A DNA stretch of 64,000 nucleotides from Streptomyces cellulosae (lineage in GTDB: Bacteria; Actinomycetota; Actinomycetes; Streptomycetales; Streptomycetaceae), in contig NZ_JOEV01000015.1 in NCBI RefSeq assembly GCF_000721105.1, positions 62,001 through 126,000 on the forward strand. The letters run 5' to 3'. A model generated the notes under the pieces. The model saw only the letters and a program-made list of their open reading frames with translations, was not told where the DNA came from and ran no database searches. The first letter of the stretch is position 1. The number at the start of each line of letters is the position of its first letter. Made by a program: the position numbers and the translations under genes. Shown here piece by piece: positions 8,978 to 21,306 of this stretch.

Positions 8978-9102
8978 CACCGGGGCACATGCGGCGGGTG
9001 GCCGACCGCTCTTGCTCTCCACATGAACCGACCTCTGTTCCGAACGGGCGAACGGGGATCCGAAGGCGCCGCTCATCCGCCGCCGAGGACGCTTCGGAAT
9101 GC

Positions 9103-9141
9103 CTGGAAAATCGGACATAGCGCGCTATCTTGCTTCAGGTG
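9103..9141 (+). promoter_or_regulatory. Probable leaderless promoter of the ABC transporter gene
   Basis: A -10-like TATCTT (9126-9131) is preceded after 17 bp by CTGGAA (9103-9108). The GTG at 9139 lies 7 nt downstream of the -10 and has no ribosome site, consistent with a leaderless mRNA. Confidence 0.45.
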
Positions 9142-11013
9142 ATCCAGGCCTTCGGACTGACCAGCAACCCCTGCAAGGACCTTCCGCTCGCTGTCGACGA
9201 CCTGTCCTTCGAAGCGCGCGCAGGCCGAGTCACCGCACTCCTCGGAGCTGCGGGCGCGGGCAAGACGACCGCGCTCAGGCTGATGCTCGAAATCCAACAG
9301 GGCCGTGGCATCACCTACTTCAGAGGGCGTCCACTGCACCGAATCGCCCATCCGTCACGCGAAGTCGGCGTCCTGCTGGGCGACGTGCCGGGCCATCCCG
9401 CCCGTACCGTGCGCGGCCATCTGCGCATGCTGTGCGCCGCGGCGGGTGTCCCCGTCCGGCGGGCCGACGAAGTCCTCGAAGCGGTAGGCCTCGTCAGCCT
9501 GCGCGACGAACGGCTCGGCACCCTCTCGCGCGGCATGGACCGCCGCCTCGGCCTGGCCTGCGCGCTGCTGCCGGACCCCCACGCACTCGTTCTGGACGAT
9601 CCCGCCGACCGCCTCTCCACCCGCGAGCGCCACTGGCTGCACGGCATGCTGCGGTCCCACGCCGCCCAGGGCGGCACGGTCCTGTTCACCACAGCGGACC
9701 CCAAGGAAGCCGCGCACGCAGCCGACCACGTGGTCACCCTGGACAAGGGCAGGCTCGTGGCCGACCAGGACGCCACGGACTTCGCCCGCACCCGGCTGCG
9801 CCCCCGCGTCGCCGTCCGCACCCCCCACGCCGCCCGCCTCGCGGCCCTGATCGCCAAGGAGGCCCGCACCACCCAGCGCTCCGTCGAGGTCGTACGGGAA
9901 GGCGGCAATCGCCTTTCCGTGTACGGCAGTACGTGCGCCGACGTCGGGGAGACCGCCTTCCGGTACGGCGTCCTCGTCCATCAACTCGCGGACGAGACCG
10001 GGGACATGGGGCCGGGGGCCGGACCGTTCGCCTGGGAGGCCCCGCACGCGCCGGAGGAGACACAGGACGATGCGGCGGCATCGGAATTCACCGGAAGAGC
10101 TGCTCCCCCGGCCGATGACGCCGAGCCGCCCGTCGCTGTGGTCCAGGCCGAGGGGCGCGCTCGGGAAAACGCACGCTCCGCCGAAGAGCTCAAGGCCGCC
10201 GATCCACTGTCTCCCTTCCCGCCTCCCATTTCCGTCCGCTCCGCACCCAGCCCGCTGCGCCCGCTGCGCTACGAACTGCGCCGCGCCGCCGGAATCGGAA
10301 CCGGCTTCCTCACCGTGGCAGCAATCCTCGCCGCGTCCGCCGTCACCGCCGTACTCCTGGCTCGTGTCGGACACACCCCGCAGTCGCGCCTGCTGGCCGC
10401 GTGGCCCCGGGAGCTGCCGCTGCCGCCCGCGGCTCTCGGTGCGGGGCTGCTCGGGGCGCTCGCCTTCGGTGACGAGTTCCGCCACCCCGCCCTGGCGGCG
10501 GACCGCGGCACTGTGCCCCGCCGACTGGGGCTGCTTGCCGCGAAACTTCTCGTCACCGCGGCTACCGCGCTGTTGCTTGCCTTTCTGACGGTGGGCTGCG
10601 ACGCCGAAGTGCTCTACCTCGTCTACGGACGAGAGGCGGCGGATGTTCCCGCCGACTGGCTTGCCCTGAGCGTCGGTTGGATCGGGCTCGTTGTCGGATG
10701 CGCGTGGTCGGGCGTGCTGGCCGCCGGCGTCTTCCGGTCCACCACGGCCGGGCTCGCCGCGGTGGTGGCCGTGCCGGTCCTCGTCGTACCTCTCGTACAA
10801 AAGGCCTTGGAGGGGGCGTCCGTGCGGACCGCGGCCGGGTTTCCCATGCGGCTGCGCCAAGTGTTCCTACTGCAGTGGCCCTTCGGCGGAGAGCGCTATC
10901 TGTCCGCCGTCGCGCGCGTGCTCGTCCAACCCGTCGGCAGCGCGCTGGCGTTGTCGCTCGGCGCCCTGCTCTGCGCATATCTGCTCACGACCCTGCGCAG
11001 CAGGGTGCGCTGA
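9139..11013 (+). CDS. ABC transporter with ATPase and membrane domain fused
   Basis: A 624-aa fusion. Residues 1-210 are an ABC ATPase with Walker A GAAGAGKTT, a degenerate signature TLSRGMDRR (LSGGQ-like), and Walker B HALVLDDPAD. The usual catalytic Glu after Walker B is Pro/Ala here, so turnover may be low. A Pro/Glu-rich linker (~295-365) leads to a C-terminal ABC-2-like permease with about six hydrophobic segments (e.g. GFLTVAAILAASAVTAVLLA, LGLLAAKLLVTAATALLLAF). The substrate is unknown; an exporter is likely. It is directly upstream of whiH, but 160 bp with a separate promoter intervene. Start GTG 9139 rather than TTG 9130 because it fits the -10 spacing. Confidence 0.8.
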   Translation: MIQAFGLTSNPCKDLPLAVDDLSFEARAGRVTALLGAAGAGKTTALRLMLEIQQGRGITYFRGRPLHRIAHPSREVGVLLGDVPGHPARTVRGHLRMLCAAAGVPVRRADEVLEAVGLVSLRDERLGTLSRGMDRRLGLACALLPDPHALVLDDPADRLSTRERHWLHGMLRSHAAQGGTVLFTTADPKEAAHAADHVVTLDKGRLVADQDATDFARTRLRPRVAVRTPHAARLAALIAKEARTTQRSVEVVREGGNRLSVYGSTCADVGETAFRYGVLVHQLADETGDMGPGAGPFAWEAPHAPEETQDDAAASEFTGRAAPPADDAEPPVAVVQAEGRARENARSAEELKAADPLSPFPPPISVRSAPSPLRPLRYELRRAAGIGTGFLTVAAILAASAVTAVLLARVGHTPQSRLLAAWPRELPLPPAALGAGLLGALAFGDEFRHPALAADRGTVPRRLGLLAAKLLVTAATALLLAFLTVGCDAEVLYLVYGREAADVPADWLALSVGWIGLVVGCAWSGVLAAGVFRSTTAGLAAVVAVPVLVVPLVQKALEGASVRTAAGFPMRLRQVFLLQWPFGGERYLSAVARVLVQPVGSALALSLGALLCAYLLTTLRSRVR

Positions 11014-11075
11014 CAACCGTCCAGGCCCTTCCGGTCCCGCCCTGCACACAACTTCCCGAGGAAAGCCCATTTCTT

Positions 11076-11083
11076 TCCGATAA
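11076..11083 (+). promoter_or_regulatory. WhiG-like -10 element upstream of whiH
   Basis: TCCGATAA differs by one base from the GCCGATAA -10 of sigma-WhiG promoters, and whiH is known in S. coelicolor to depend on WhiG. I do not find a good TAAA -35 at the expected distance, so this assignment rests on the -10 and on knowledge of the gene. Confidence 0.4.
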
Positions 11084-11175
11084 GGCGTCAATTGCGACGG
11101 GGTGAGCGATCACCCTTTCGTGTGCTTTTCACCAAAGACCTCAAGGGAGTTGGAGACAGCGCCGACAAAGGATCC

Positions 11176-12063
11176 GTGAGTACCCTTGCGCACACCATGA
11201 TGACCGCCGCCCGCTCCGCAGACTCCGGCCTCGCCGGCCCGGGCGAACTCGACCGCTACCCCTACGCGGAGGCCGCCGCCGTCGACCGTGTCGGAGCCCA
11301 CGTCTGGGACGGCGCGGACCCGGAGCTGGGCCGCGTGGGCCGCCGCTCCGCCGGCAGCCGCGGACGCGGACTGCACGGCCAACTCGTCCAACAGCTCGGC
11401 CAGATGATCGTTTCCGGTGACCTGGGCGCCGACCGTCCCTTGGTGCCCGAGGAGATCGGCCAGCGCTTCGAGGTCTCCCGTACCGTCGTCCGCGAGTCGC
11501 TCCGCGTCCTGGAGGCCAAGGGCCTGGTCAGCGCCCGTCCGAACGTCGGCACGAGGGTGCGTCCCGTCAGCGACTGGAACCTCCTCGATCCGGACATCAT
11601 CGAGTGGCGGGCCTTCGGCCCGCAGCGTGACGACCAGCGCCGTGAGCTGAGCGAGCTGCGCTGGACGATCGAGCCGCTCGCCGCCCGGCTCGCCGCGGGG
11701 CATGGGCGCGAGGACGTCCAGCAGCGGCTTGCCGACATGGTCGAGATCATGGGCCACGCCATGGCACAGGGTGACGCGCTCACCTTCTCGCGCGCCGACG
11801 CGGAGTTCCACTCCCTGCTCATCCAGGTCTCGGGCAACCGGATGCTGGAGCACCTTTCCGGGATCGTGTCAGCTGCCCTTCAGGTCTCAGGCGGCCCGGT
11901 CGCCGGTTGCGACCGGCCGACCGAGGCCTCACTGGCACACCACGGTCGGATCGCTGACGCCCTCGCTGCCGGTGACGGCGCGGCGGCCGAGACGGCCATG
12001 CGCCAACTGCTCACCGTCCACCCCGAGGTGGAGCGCGTGGTGCCCGCGCCGCGCGAGCACTGA
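11176..12063 (+). CDS. whiH: Sporulation transcription factor WhiH (GntR family, FadR subfamily)
   Basis: A 295-aa regulator. After a ~60-residue actinomycete-specific head comes the GntR winged helix (LHGQLVQQLGQMIVSGDL...EEIGQRFEVSRTVVRESLRVLEAKGLVSARPNVGTRV). A FadR C-terminal (FCD) all-helical effector domain follows, with ELRWTIEPLAARLAA, DAEFHSLLIQ and HHGRIADALAAGD carrying the metal-binding Asp/His positions. WhiH is needed for sporulation septation in aerial hyphae, and the ligand is unknown. Start GTG 11176, with AAAGGA upstream, gives MSTLAHTMMTAARS as in S. coelicolor as I recall it. It lies immediately upstream of hrdB, as in other streptomycetes, and is separated from it by a terminator. 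Confidence 0.95.
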   Translation: MSTLAHTMMTAARSADSGLAGPGELDRYPYAEAAAVDRVGAHVWDGADPELGRVGRRSAGSRGRGLHGQLVQQLGQMIVSGDLGADRPLVPEEIGQRFEVSRTVVRESLRVLEAKGLVSARPNVGTRVRPVSDWNLLDPDIIEWRAFGPQRDDQRRELSELRWTIEPLAARLAAGHGREDVQQRLADMVEIMGHAMAQGDALTFSRADAEFHSLLIQVSGNRMLEHLSGIVSAALQVSGGPVAGCDRPTEASLAHHGRIADALAAGDGAAAETAMRQLLTVHPEVERVVPAPREH

Positions 12064-12486
12064 CCGCACCACGGGCGGTGCGGCCGGGAATGTCTCTCCG
12101 TGTGGAGCATCGGCCGGCCGACGAACCGCCTCCCGTCGGACCCCGCGCAATCTTCAGTGATCTTGCGGGGTCCGGCGGCACGACGAGCCGACGGGCCCGT
12201 TGACGCGTCCAGGTCGAGGCTGCGGCTGGCCACCTATGCCCGCATCTGATCGCTTTTGAGCGCTTATGGGGTGTGACTCGGGCCACGCAGATTGGGCGTA
12301 ACGCTCGTGGGAGCAGCGCGATGACCTAAGAGGTGACAGCCGCGGAGGGAATACGGACGCCGTTCAAGGCGCTGTGCATCTTCCCGGCCCCCGCCCGCAC
12401 CGTCGGTCCATCCCCAGGCCGGTGGTCGGCTCCTGTCCGCCTGGACGGGGCCGGAAGCCGTTTTCCAACGTTCCGAGAGGTTGTTC
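12064..12486. other. whiH-hrdB intergenic region (terminator plus hrdB promoter zone)
   Basis: 423 bp without a gene. The left half holds the whiH terminator (12138-12173). The right half must contain the hrdB promoter(s). GGGAAT motifs resembling the SigR -35 occur at 12086 and 12347, but neither has GTT at the expected distance, so I do not assign a promoter. Confidence 0.5.
12138..12173 (+). terminator. Terminator after whiH
   Basis: GGACCCCGC (12138-12146) pairs with GCGGGGTCC (12165-12173) in a perfect 9-bp stem that can be extended inward with a one-base bulge (CAA/TTG). Confidence 0.7.
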
Positions 12487-14025
<1,539 letters not shown>

Positions 14026-14043
14026 GTCCCTGTCGTACGACGT

Positions 14044-14081
14044 CGAAGGCCCGGCCCCCACCGTGAGGGACCGGGCCTTCG
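14044..14081 (+). terminator. Terminator after hrdB
   Basis: CGAAGGCCCGG (14044-14054) and CCGGGCCTTCG (14071-14081) form a perfect 11-bp stem 19 bp after the hrdB stop. Confidence 0.85.
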
Positions 14082-14148
14082 TGCTGCGAGGAGCCGTAGC
14101 GTGCGTGACTCTGGGTATCCGATCAATATCGCAGAGTGAGGAGCACGC

Positions 14149-15024
14149 ATGCGATGCCGCATTGCCCGGGTCCTGGCCCGGCCGCTGGTCCTGGTGACCG
14201 CCGTAGCCGCCATACCGCTCGTCTCCGCCGCCCCTGTGGTCGCCGACAGCGTCGTGGTCGGTGGTTTCCCGGTCAATGTGTCCGAGAGTCCGTGGACGGT
14301 GGCGCTGTCCAGTCGTGACCGGTTCGGGCGTACGCGCGCGGGACAGTTCTGCGGCGGTGTGGCCGTCGGCCAGTCCACTGTGCTCACCGCGGCCCACTGC
14401 CTGGGCGAGGACGTCCTGGGCGGTACACCGGACTCCGTGCGCGATCTCAAGGTCATCGCGGGCCGTACGGACCTTCTTTCGAACAAGGGGCAGGAGGTCT
14501 CCGTACGGGACACCTGGGTCAACCCGGGTTACGACGAGGTGACCAACTCCGGGGACTTCGCTGTGCTCACCCTCGCCGAGCCGCTGCCGCAGAGCTCGGT
14601 CCTCGCCATGGCGGCGGCCGGCGATCCGGCGTATGTACCGGGGACGGGGGCCGTGGTGTACGGCTGGGGTGACGCCACCGGCGGCGGGGGCTATCCGCGC
14701 CGTCTGCGGGCCGCACAGGTCCATGTGCTGCCTGACGCGATGTGCGAGCAGGCCTACCCAGGCAGTTTCGGCGGGATGTATCGCGCGGACACCATGCTGT
14801 GTGCGGGGGAGAAGGAAGGGGGCCACGATGCCTGCCAGGGCGACAGCGGGGGACCACTGGTCGCTCGGGGAAAGCTGATCGGCCTTGTGTCCTGGGGGAG
14901 CGGCTGTGGCCGAGCGGGCAGCCCTGGCGTCTACACGCGGGTGTCTGATGCGCTGCGGGCGCTGAACGCAGACCGCACGGGCGCTGCCACCGGAAGCCGT
15001 GGGGCGGCCTCTGGGGGCGGCTGA
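14149..15024 (+). CDS. Secreted trypsin-like serine protease (S1A)
   Basis: A 291-aa extracellular protease. A signal peptide with a basic head and hydrophobic core (residues ~1-32, [24 protein letters not shown]) precedes a short propeptide ending before VVGG, where trypsins are activated. The catalytic triad is visible as His in TAAHC, Asp in SGDFAVL and Ser in CQGDSGGPL. The paired Cys needed for disulfides (FCGG/AAHC, MLCAG/DACQG) are present. The residue six positions before the catalytic Ser is Asp (D-A-C-Q-G-D-S), predicting trypsin-like Arg/Lys specificity. The C-terminal Gly/Ser/Ala tail is low complexity. ATG 14149 is preceded by GAGGAG. Confidence 0.92.
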   Translation: MRCRIARVLARPLVLVTAVAAIPLVSAAPVVADSVVVGGFPVNVSESPWTVALSSRDRFGRTRAGQFCGGVAVGQSTVLTAAHCLGEDVLGGTPDSVRDLKVIAGRTDLLSNKGQEVSVRDTWVNPGYDEVTNSGDFAVLTLAEPLPQSSVLAMAAAGDPAYVPGTGAVVYGWGDATGGGGYPRRLRAAQVHVLPDAMCEQAYPGSFGGMYRADTMLCAGEKEGGHDACQGDSGGPLVARGKLIGLVSWGSGCGRAGSPGVYTRVSDALRALNADRTGAATGSRGAASGGG

Positions 15025-15044
15025 CGGGCGCATCGGGTACGAGT

Positions 15045-15082
15045 ACGGGCGGGTGCCCCTGTCGCCAGGGGTACCCGCCCGT
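15045..15082. terminator. Bidirectional terminator between protease and DUF7455 genes
   Basis: A 16-bp stem with one mismatch: 15045-15060 pairs with 15067-15082 (ACGGGCGGGT... with ...ACCCGCCCGT), with a 6-nt loop. It lies between convergent genes. Confidence 0.85.
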
Positions 15083-15123
15083 CAACCGGCCTTGCCGGAG
15101 CTGGCTCGTCGTGGGACGGAGTA

Positions 15124-15354
15124 TCAGCGCTCTTCTTCGGAGGCGGATGCGGGAGCGGCCGTCAGTCGCTCCGTCTCGTCCTGTATCTCAGCGGCGATCT
15201 TCTTGAGTTCCGGCTCGAACTTGCGGCCGTGGTGGGCGCAGAAGAGCAGTTCTCCGCCGCTGAGCAGGACGACGCGCAGGTATGCCTGGGCGCCGCAGCG
15301 GTCGCAGCGATCGGCGGCCGTCAGGTGGCTCGCGGGGGTCAGAACAGTAGTCAC
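15124..15354 (-). CDS. Small zinc-ribbon-like protein (DUF7455-type)
   Basis: A 76-aa actinobacterial protein with one putative metal site: CDRCGAQAYLRV on one side and FCAHHGRKF on the other (C-x2-C and C-x-H-H). The C-terminus is acidic. The family is conserved next to hrdB/parE in streptomycetes, and I know of no assigned function. GTG 15354 is chosen because AGAGG lies five bases upstream and the sequence fills the family length. It is transcribed divergently from parE. Confidence 0.8.
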   Translation of the reverse strand: MTTVLTPASHLTAADRCDRCGAQAYLRVVLLSGGELLFCAHHGRKFEPELKKIAAEIQDETERLTAAPASASEEER

Positions 15355-15795
15355 GTCGCCTCTTCTCTAGCTCGACGAGCTGTCGTACCAGGGTCAACAT
15401 CCAAGCAGCCCGAAAACGTTCCCGCTCGTGGCTATTCCTGGAAAAAATCTCTCCGGGCGGCTGGCTGCTGCCGGTTGGCGGCGAATGTGCCGTATTGCGT
15501 GTCTTTGTGTCTTACGGGTTCGCGCTGTCGGTCGGGGGTCGGTCCGGCCGGCTGGGTTGCCGGTTGTTCATGAGGACGTGCCCGGAGCCTAAATGGTTCA
15601 TGCCTGGAAGGGAACGTGATGTGTACTTCACTCCATCGAGGGATCGAACAGGTATGCGACTGTGGACTAGTGTGAGTTTCCGACGAGGGTGGCGTTACAT
15701 CGGCTCTACCAGGCCTCGGTACCCTCTGAGCGGCGACCGAAGCCGTGCCCTTACCCACAAGGGCCCCACCTGAAATTCAGCGAGGAGCGAACCGC
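15355..15795. other. Divergent promoter region of DUF7455 and parE
   Basis: 441 bp with no gene. For parE I see a -10-like TAGTGT (15668-15673) preceded after 18 bp by TCGAAC (15644-15649). This leaves a long untranslated leader of about 115 nt to the GTG at 15796. The left portion is relatively A+T-rich and should hold the leftward promoter. Confidence 0.45.
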
Positions 15796-17919
<2,124 letters not shown>

Positions 17920-18887
17920 CCGCCGCGCTCGGCTTTGGCGGGTCGGAGCGGGCGGGAGCGGGGCAGGTGTCGGGCGAGTGTGGTCGGGTCGGCTCGGTCG
18001 GGCCAGGTTGCGCCTGGGCGAGGTAGCCGGTCGGTGCGGGCGGAGGCGTTTGGTTCCGGCTGGGCTGGAGTGGCTGCGGGCGGCTTGAACCGGGCTGAGC
18101 CTGCGGTGTGGCATGGATCGGACCGGGTGAAGCCAGGCTCGGGTCAGCCGGCGGTGGTGTGTTCGACTGGGGCCGGGCTGCGGCGGGGCGTGCGTCTCGG
18201 ACACTGTTGGACCCGGTGAGCGGTTCGGGACGGAGCGGCTGGGGACGCGGCGACACTCGCCTGGGCCGTGGCCGGCGTCTGACTTGGCCACGGAATGTGG
18301 GTGCCGTTGTCGGTTGGGGCGGGCCGCGAAGGGATGCCGAAAAGGACACGTGTGGAGAAGGCGGGTACGGCTCCCGGGTCCGTCGACGCCGATTCCATTC
18401 CCTCGGCTCCAGAGTGCCGGGCGCCGCTCGGGTGCCGCCGACCGGGCCTCATTGCGTGTCCGGCATCGGGCTTGTGGTGCCTGAGGGGCACTGGCTCGCT
18501 GGCGGGGCCTCATCGCCTGTCCGGTACTGGGCCTCCGGTGCCTGAGGGTCACCGGCTCGCCCGGCCTGGCCCCACCACTGTCCGGCACTGGGCCTCCGGC
18601 GCATGTCCAGCGGCAAAGCCCCCGCCGCCCGTCCTCGGTCCCTTTCCGCCCACCCCCAGCACCCTTCTGCTGCTTGCTGCTTGCTGCCTGCTGCCCGTTG
18701 CCCACATCGCCTGTCCGCCCGTCCCGGTGGGCCTGGGTGTCTCCACCCAGGGGTGGAGGTCGCTGATGGCTGAGGATCCACCCGTGATCCACCCCGGCTC
18801 CGATCTGCCGACCTGCGGATTTCCGTAGCGTCGAAGGCGTCGACAGCGCTCGCTGTCGGCCTCGCCCTCTTCGCTGCGGAGGCTCTG
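17920..18887. other. 968-bp gene-free, repeat-bearing stretch
   Basis: No credible gene is present. The left two thirds are strongly G-biased on this strand (many GGGTCGG/GGCGGG runs), which makes long but low-quality frames. The right third holds the 61-bp tandem repeat (18444-18610) and a short CTGCTTG-type microsatellite (about 18667-18697). The -10/-35 of the next gene is not clear. Confidence 0.5.
18444..18610. repeat. Imperfect 61-bp tandem repeat, about 2.7 copies
   Basis: Copies begin at 18444, 18505 and about 18566. They share GGGCCTCAT(T/C)GC(G/C)TGTCCGG, then a GGGC(T/C)T...GGTGCCTGAGGG segment, and end in (A/C)CTGGCTCG- or CCGGCTCG-like sequence. The third copy is truncated and diverged. 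The period of 61 bp is constant across visible anchors (TGTCCGG at about 18518 and 18579). Confidence 0.65.
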
Positions 18888-19412
18888 ATGCCCGGGCTCG
18901 TCAACGCGTTGGTGATCGTGGCCGTGGTCGCCCTGGTGATCGTCCGGCAGTTCCGTGCGAGCCGGATCGACACCGAGAGGCGTCGGTGGCTCCTGCCCGT
19001 GATCCTGGCCGTCGTGGCGCTTCGTGAGCCGGCGATAGTGGACGCCCAACACCACACGACGTCGGTCGTCCTGCTGATTGCCGAATTGCTCACCGGCCTC
19101 GCCACTGGAGCCGCCTGGGCCTGGACGACCCGCATATGGGTGGAGCCGGACGGCGCGGTGTGGAGCAGGAGCACCAAGGCGAGCGGTGGAGTCTGGGCCG
19201 TCGGCGTCGGACTACGCGTAGGTCTCTTCGCGCTCGGCACGGCGCTCGGCCTCCACCAGGACTCCTCCGCGCTGCTGCTGGCTCTGGCGGCCACGCTGCT
19301 GGTGCGCTCCCGCATCCTGGCCCGCCGGGCACGGTTCCTGCGCCCCACGGCCGCGACAGGCACGGCATACGGTGACAGCATGTCCCGGCCCACGTGGAAG
19401 GAACGGGTGTGA
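18888..19412 (+). CDS. CcdC/DUF1453-like membrane protein
   Basis: A 174-aa integral membrane protein with about five hydrophobic segments (LVNALVIVAVVALVIV, LLPVILAVVALREPAIV, VVLLIAELLTGLATGAAWAW, GVWAVGVGLRVGLFALG, SALLLALAATLLV). It has the WLLPVI and GAAWAWTTRIWVEPDGAVWSRST features of the CcdC/DUF1453 group. ATG 18888 has GGAGG six bases upstream. Its stop overlaps the kinase start by 4 bp (GTGA), so it is coupled to the two-component genes and may act with the sensor. That role is an inference. Confidence 0.75.
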   Translation: MPGLVNALVIVAVVALVIVRQFRASRIDTERRRWLLPVILAVVALREPAIVDAQHHTTSVVLLIAELLTGLATGAAWAWTTRIWVEPDGAVWSRSTKASGGVWAVGVGLRVGLFALGTALGLHQDSSALLLALAATLLVRSRILARRARFLRPTAATGTAYGDSMSRPTWKERV

Positions 19413-20560
19413 CGGAGAACGCCTGGACACGCTGGCCCTCACGCGAGGCTCTCGGGCGGGCGGAGTCCTCGGGCGCCCGGCGACTGCTCGGCTGGGTGGT
19501 GCGAGGGCTGGTCCTCGGCATGCTGCTCTGGAGTGGCCTCACCGGAAGCCACGTGCACGGCTGGGGCACGGTCGCAGCCGTGGCGGGCCTTGTGCTGGCC
19601 GCGTTCCTCGCCTGGGCCCTCTATCGCACCACCCTCGCGCACCGGCTCGTGCCGTCTCTGGCACTCATGACCGCGCTGCTGGCGGTCGCTGTCGTCGCCC
19701 AGGCCGTGGGTTTCAGAGTCCCCGCTCTCGTCATCTGGTGCGGGTGCGCCGTCACCGCTCTGGAGCGACTGCCCGTGGCGGCCGCCCTGCCGGTCGCATC
19801 GGTCGCCCTCGCTTCGTACGCCGCGGTCAACGACGACGCATGGCTGACCACCGCAGCCACGACGGGCGGTCTCGCTCTTGCCGGATACGTGCTGCGGCTG
19901 GACGCCGAGGCCCGCGGCAGCGCCCAGCGGCTGCTCGCCCAGGAGCGGGCGGCACGGACTGCCGAGGCCGAGTCCGCGGCGCTGGCGGAGCGGGCCCGCA
20001 TCGCGCGGGAGATCCACGACGTACTGGCGCACAGCCTCTCGGCACAGCTCGTACACCTGGAGGCGGCCAGGCTGCTGATCGAGCGGGGTGCCGACCGGGA
20101 GCAGATCCTCGAACGGGTCGTGGCGGCACGCGGAATGGCCCGCGATGGTCTCTCCGAGACCCGGCAGGCGCTGTCGGCCCTGCGCGGTGAGCTGACTCCG
20201 CTGGAGGACTTCCTGACCCAATTGGTCAGTACGGCCGACGGTGCCGAGGCCACCATTACGGGTGACCGCCGACCCCTGCCGGCGGAGGCGTCCCAGGCCG
20301 TGCGCAGGGTGGCCCAGGAGGCGCTGACCAACGTCCGCAAGCACGCTCCCGGGGCCCGGGTACGAATACGGCTTGAATACGGCGAGCATCAAGTGACGCT
20401 GGTCGTACGGGACTCGGGAGGATCGCCGGGTGAACTCGCAGCGGCGGGCGCCGGGTACGGTCTGCTGGGCATGCGCGAGCGTGCCGAGCTGCTGGGCGGT
20501 TCGCTGGAGACCGGGCCGGACGAGGAGGGATTCGTGGTGTCGCTGAAGGTGCCCGTATGA
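19409..20560 (+). CDS. Two-component sensor histidine kinase (NarL-type partner, HisKA_3)
   Basis: A 383-aa membrane kinase. Residues ~20-165 contain about five or six hydrophobic helices with very short loops (DesK-like sensing inside the membrane). A helix follows, then the HisKA_3 phosphoacceptor RIAREIHDVLAHSLSAQLVHLEAAR (His in REIHDVLAHS). The HATPase shows ALTNVRKHAPGARVRI (N-box) and GYGLLGMRERAELLGGSL (G-box). Start GTG 19409 overlaps the preceding stop (GTGA) and is preceded by AAGGA. It overlaps the response regulator start by ATGA. The signal is unknown. Confidence 0.87.
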   Translation: MTENAWTRWPSREALGRAESSGARRLLGWVVRGLVLGMLLWSGLTGSHVHGWGTVAAVAGLVLAAFLAWALYRTTLAHRLVPSLALMTALLAVAVVAQAVGFRVPALVIWCGCAVTALERLPVAAALPVASVALASYAAVNDDAWLTTAATTGGLALAGYVLRLDAEARGSAQRLLAQERAARTAEAESAALAERARIAREIHDVLAHSLSAQLVHLEAARLLIERGADREQILERVVAARGMARDGLSETRQALSALRGELTPLEDFLTQLVSTADGAEATITGDRRPLPAEASQAVRRVAQEALTNVRKHAPGARVRIRLEYGEHQVTLVVRDSGGSPGELAAAGAGYGLLGMRERAELLGGSLETGPDEEGFVVSLKVPV

Positions 20561-21237
20561 CGGAGGAGGGGCAGAGTCCGGCGCGGGTGGTGGTCGTGGA
20601 CGACCAGACCGTGGTCCGCGAGGGAATCGTGATGCTGTTGGGGCTGCTCCCCGGTATCGAAGTCGTCGGCTCCGCAGGGGACGGGGACGAGGCGGTGCGA
20701 CTCGTCGCCGAACTCGCCCCGGACGTGGTGCTGATGGACCTGCGCATGCCCCGATGCGACGGGGTGGAGGCGACCCGGCGCATCCGGGCGGAGCACCCCG
20801 GGACGCAGGTGGTGGTCCTCACGACGTTCGCGGACGACGAGTCGCTGTTCCCCGCGCTGAGAGCGGGGGCGCGTGGCTATCTGACCAAGGACGCGGGGGG
20901 TGACGAGATCGTGCGGGCCGTGCGGAGTGTGTTGTCCGGGGACGCGGGACTGGCGCCGAGCATCCAACGGCGGCTGTTGGAGAGACTGTCGGATCCCGAG
21001 CCGCAGCCGGCAGTACCCATCCAGGCGCCGGACGGGCTCACCACACGGGAGACGGAGGTGCTGCTGCTGATCGCGGACGGACTCAGTAACCAGGAGATCG
21101 CCCGCAAGCTGCATGTGTCCACAGCGACCGTGAAGACCCACATCAACAATCTCTTCGCCAAGACGGGGCTCAAGGACCGGGCGCAGGCGGTGCGTTACGC
21201 ATACGCGAAGGGGCTGGTACGGCCGCCGACCGGCTGA
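20557..21237 (+). CDS. NarL-family response regulator
   Basis: A 226-aa regulator. The receiver domain has VVVVDDQTVVREG (acidic pair), phosphoacceptor Asp in LMDLRMP, TTF, and Lys in YLTKDAGG. The LuxR-type helix-turn-helix is TTRETEVLLLIADGLSNQEIARKLHVSTATVKTHINNLFAKTG. The start ATG overlaps the kinase stop (ATGA), so the pair is translationally coupled. The target genes cannot be read from the sequence. The downstream DUF485/symporter genes start 70 bp later and are candidates. Confidence 0.9.
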   Translation: MTEEGQSPARVVVVDDQTVVREGIVMLLGLLPGIEVVGSAGDGDEAVRLVAELAPDVVLMDLRMPRCDGVEATRRIRAEHPGTQVVVLTTFADDESLFPALRAGARGYLTKDAGGDEIVRAVRSVLSGDAGLAPSIQRRLLERLSDPEPQPAVPIQAPDGLTTRETEVLLLIADGLSNQEIARKLHVSTATVKTHINNLFAKTGLKDRAQAVRYAYAKGLVRPPTG

Positions 21238-21306
21238 GTCACCTGATGGGGTGAAGAGCAGGGAGAAGAAGAGTCGGGGATCTTCCCGTTCTGTCCATCC
21301 TTGGGC

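Noticed and set aside
12347..12376. SigR-type promoter (GGAAT...GTT) before hrdB
   Set aside because: GGGAAT is present but GTT is not at 18-19 bp, so the match was not strong enough.
18444..18610. Tandem repeats considered as a CRISPR array
   Set aside because: The copies are directly adjacent, imperfect and 61 bp long. There are no unique spacers and no cas genes.
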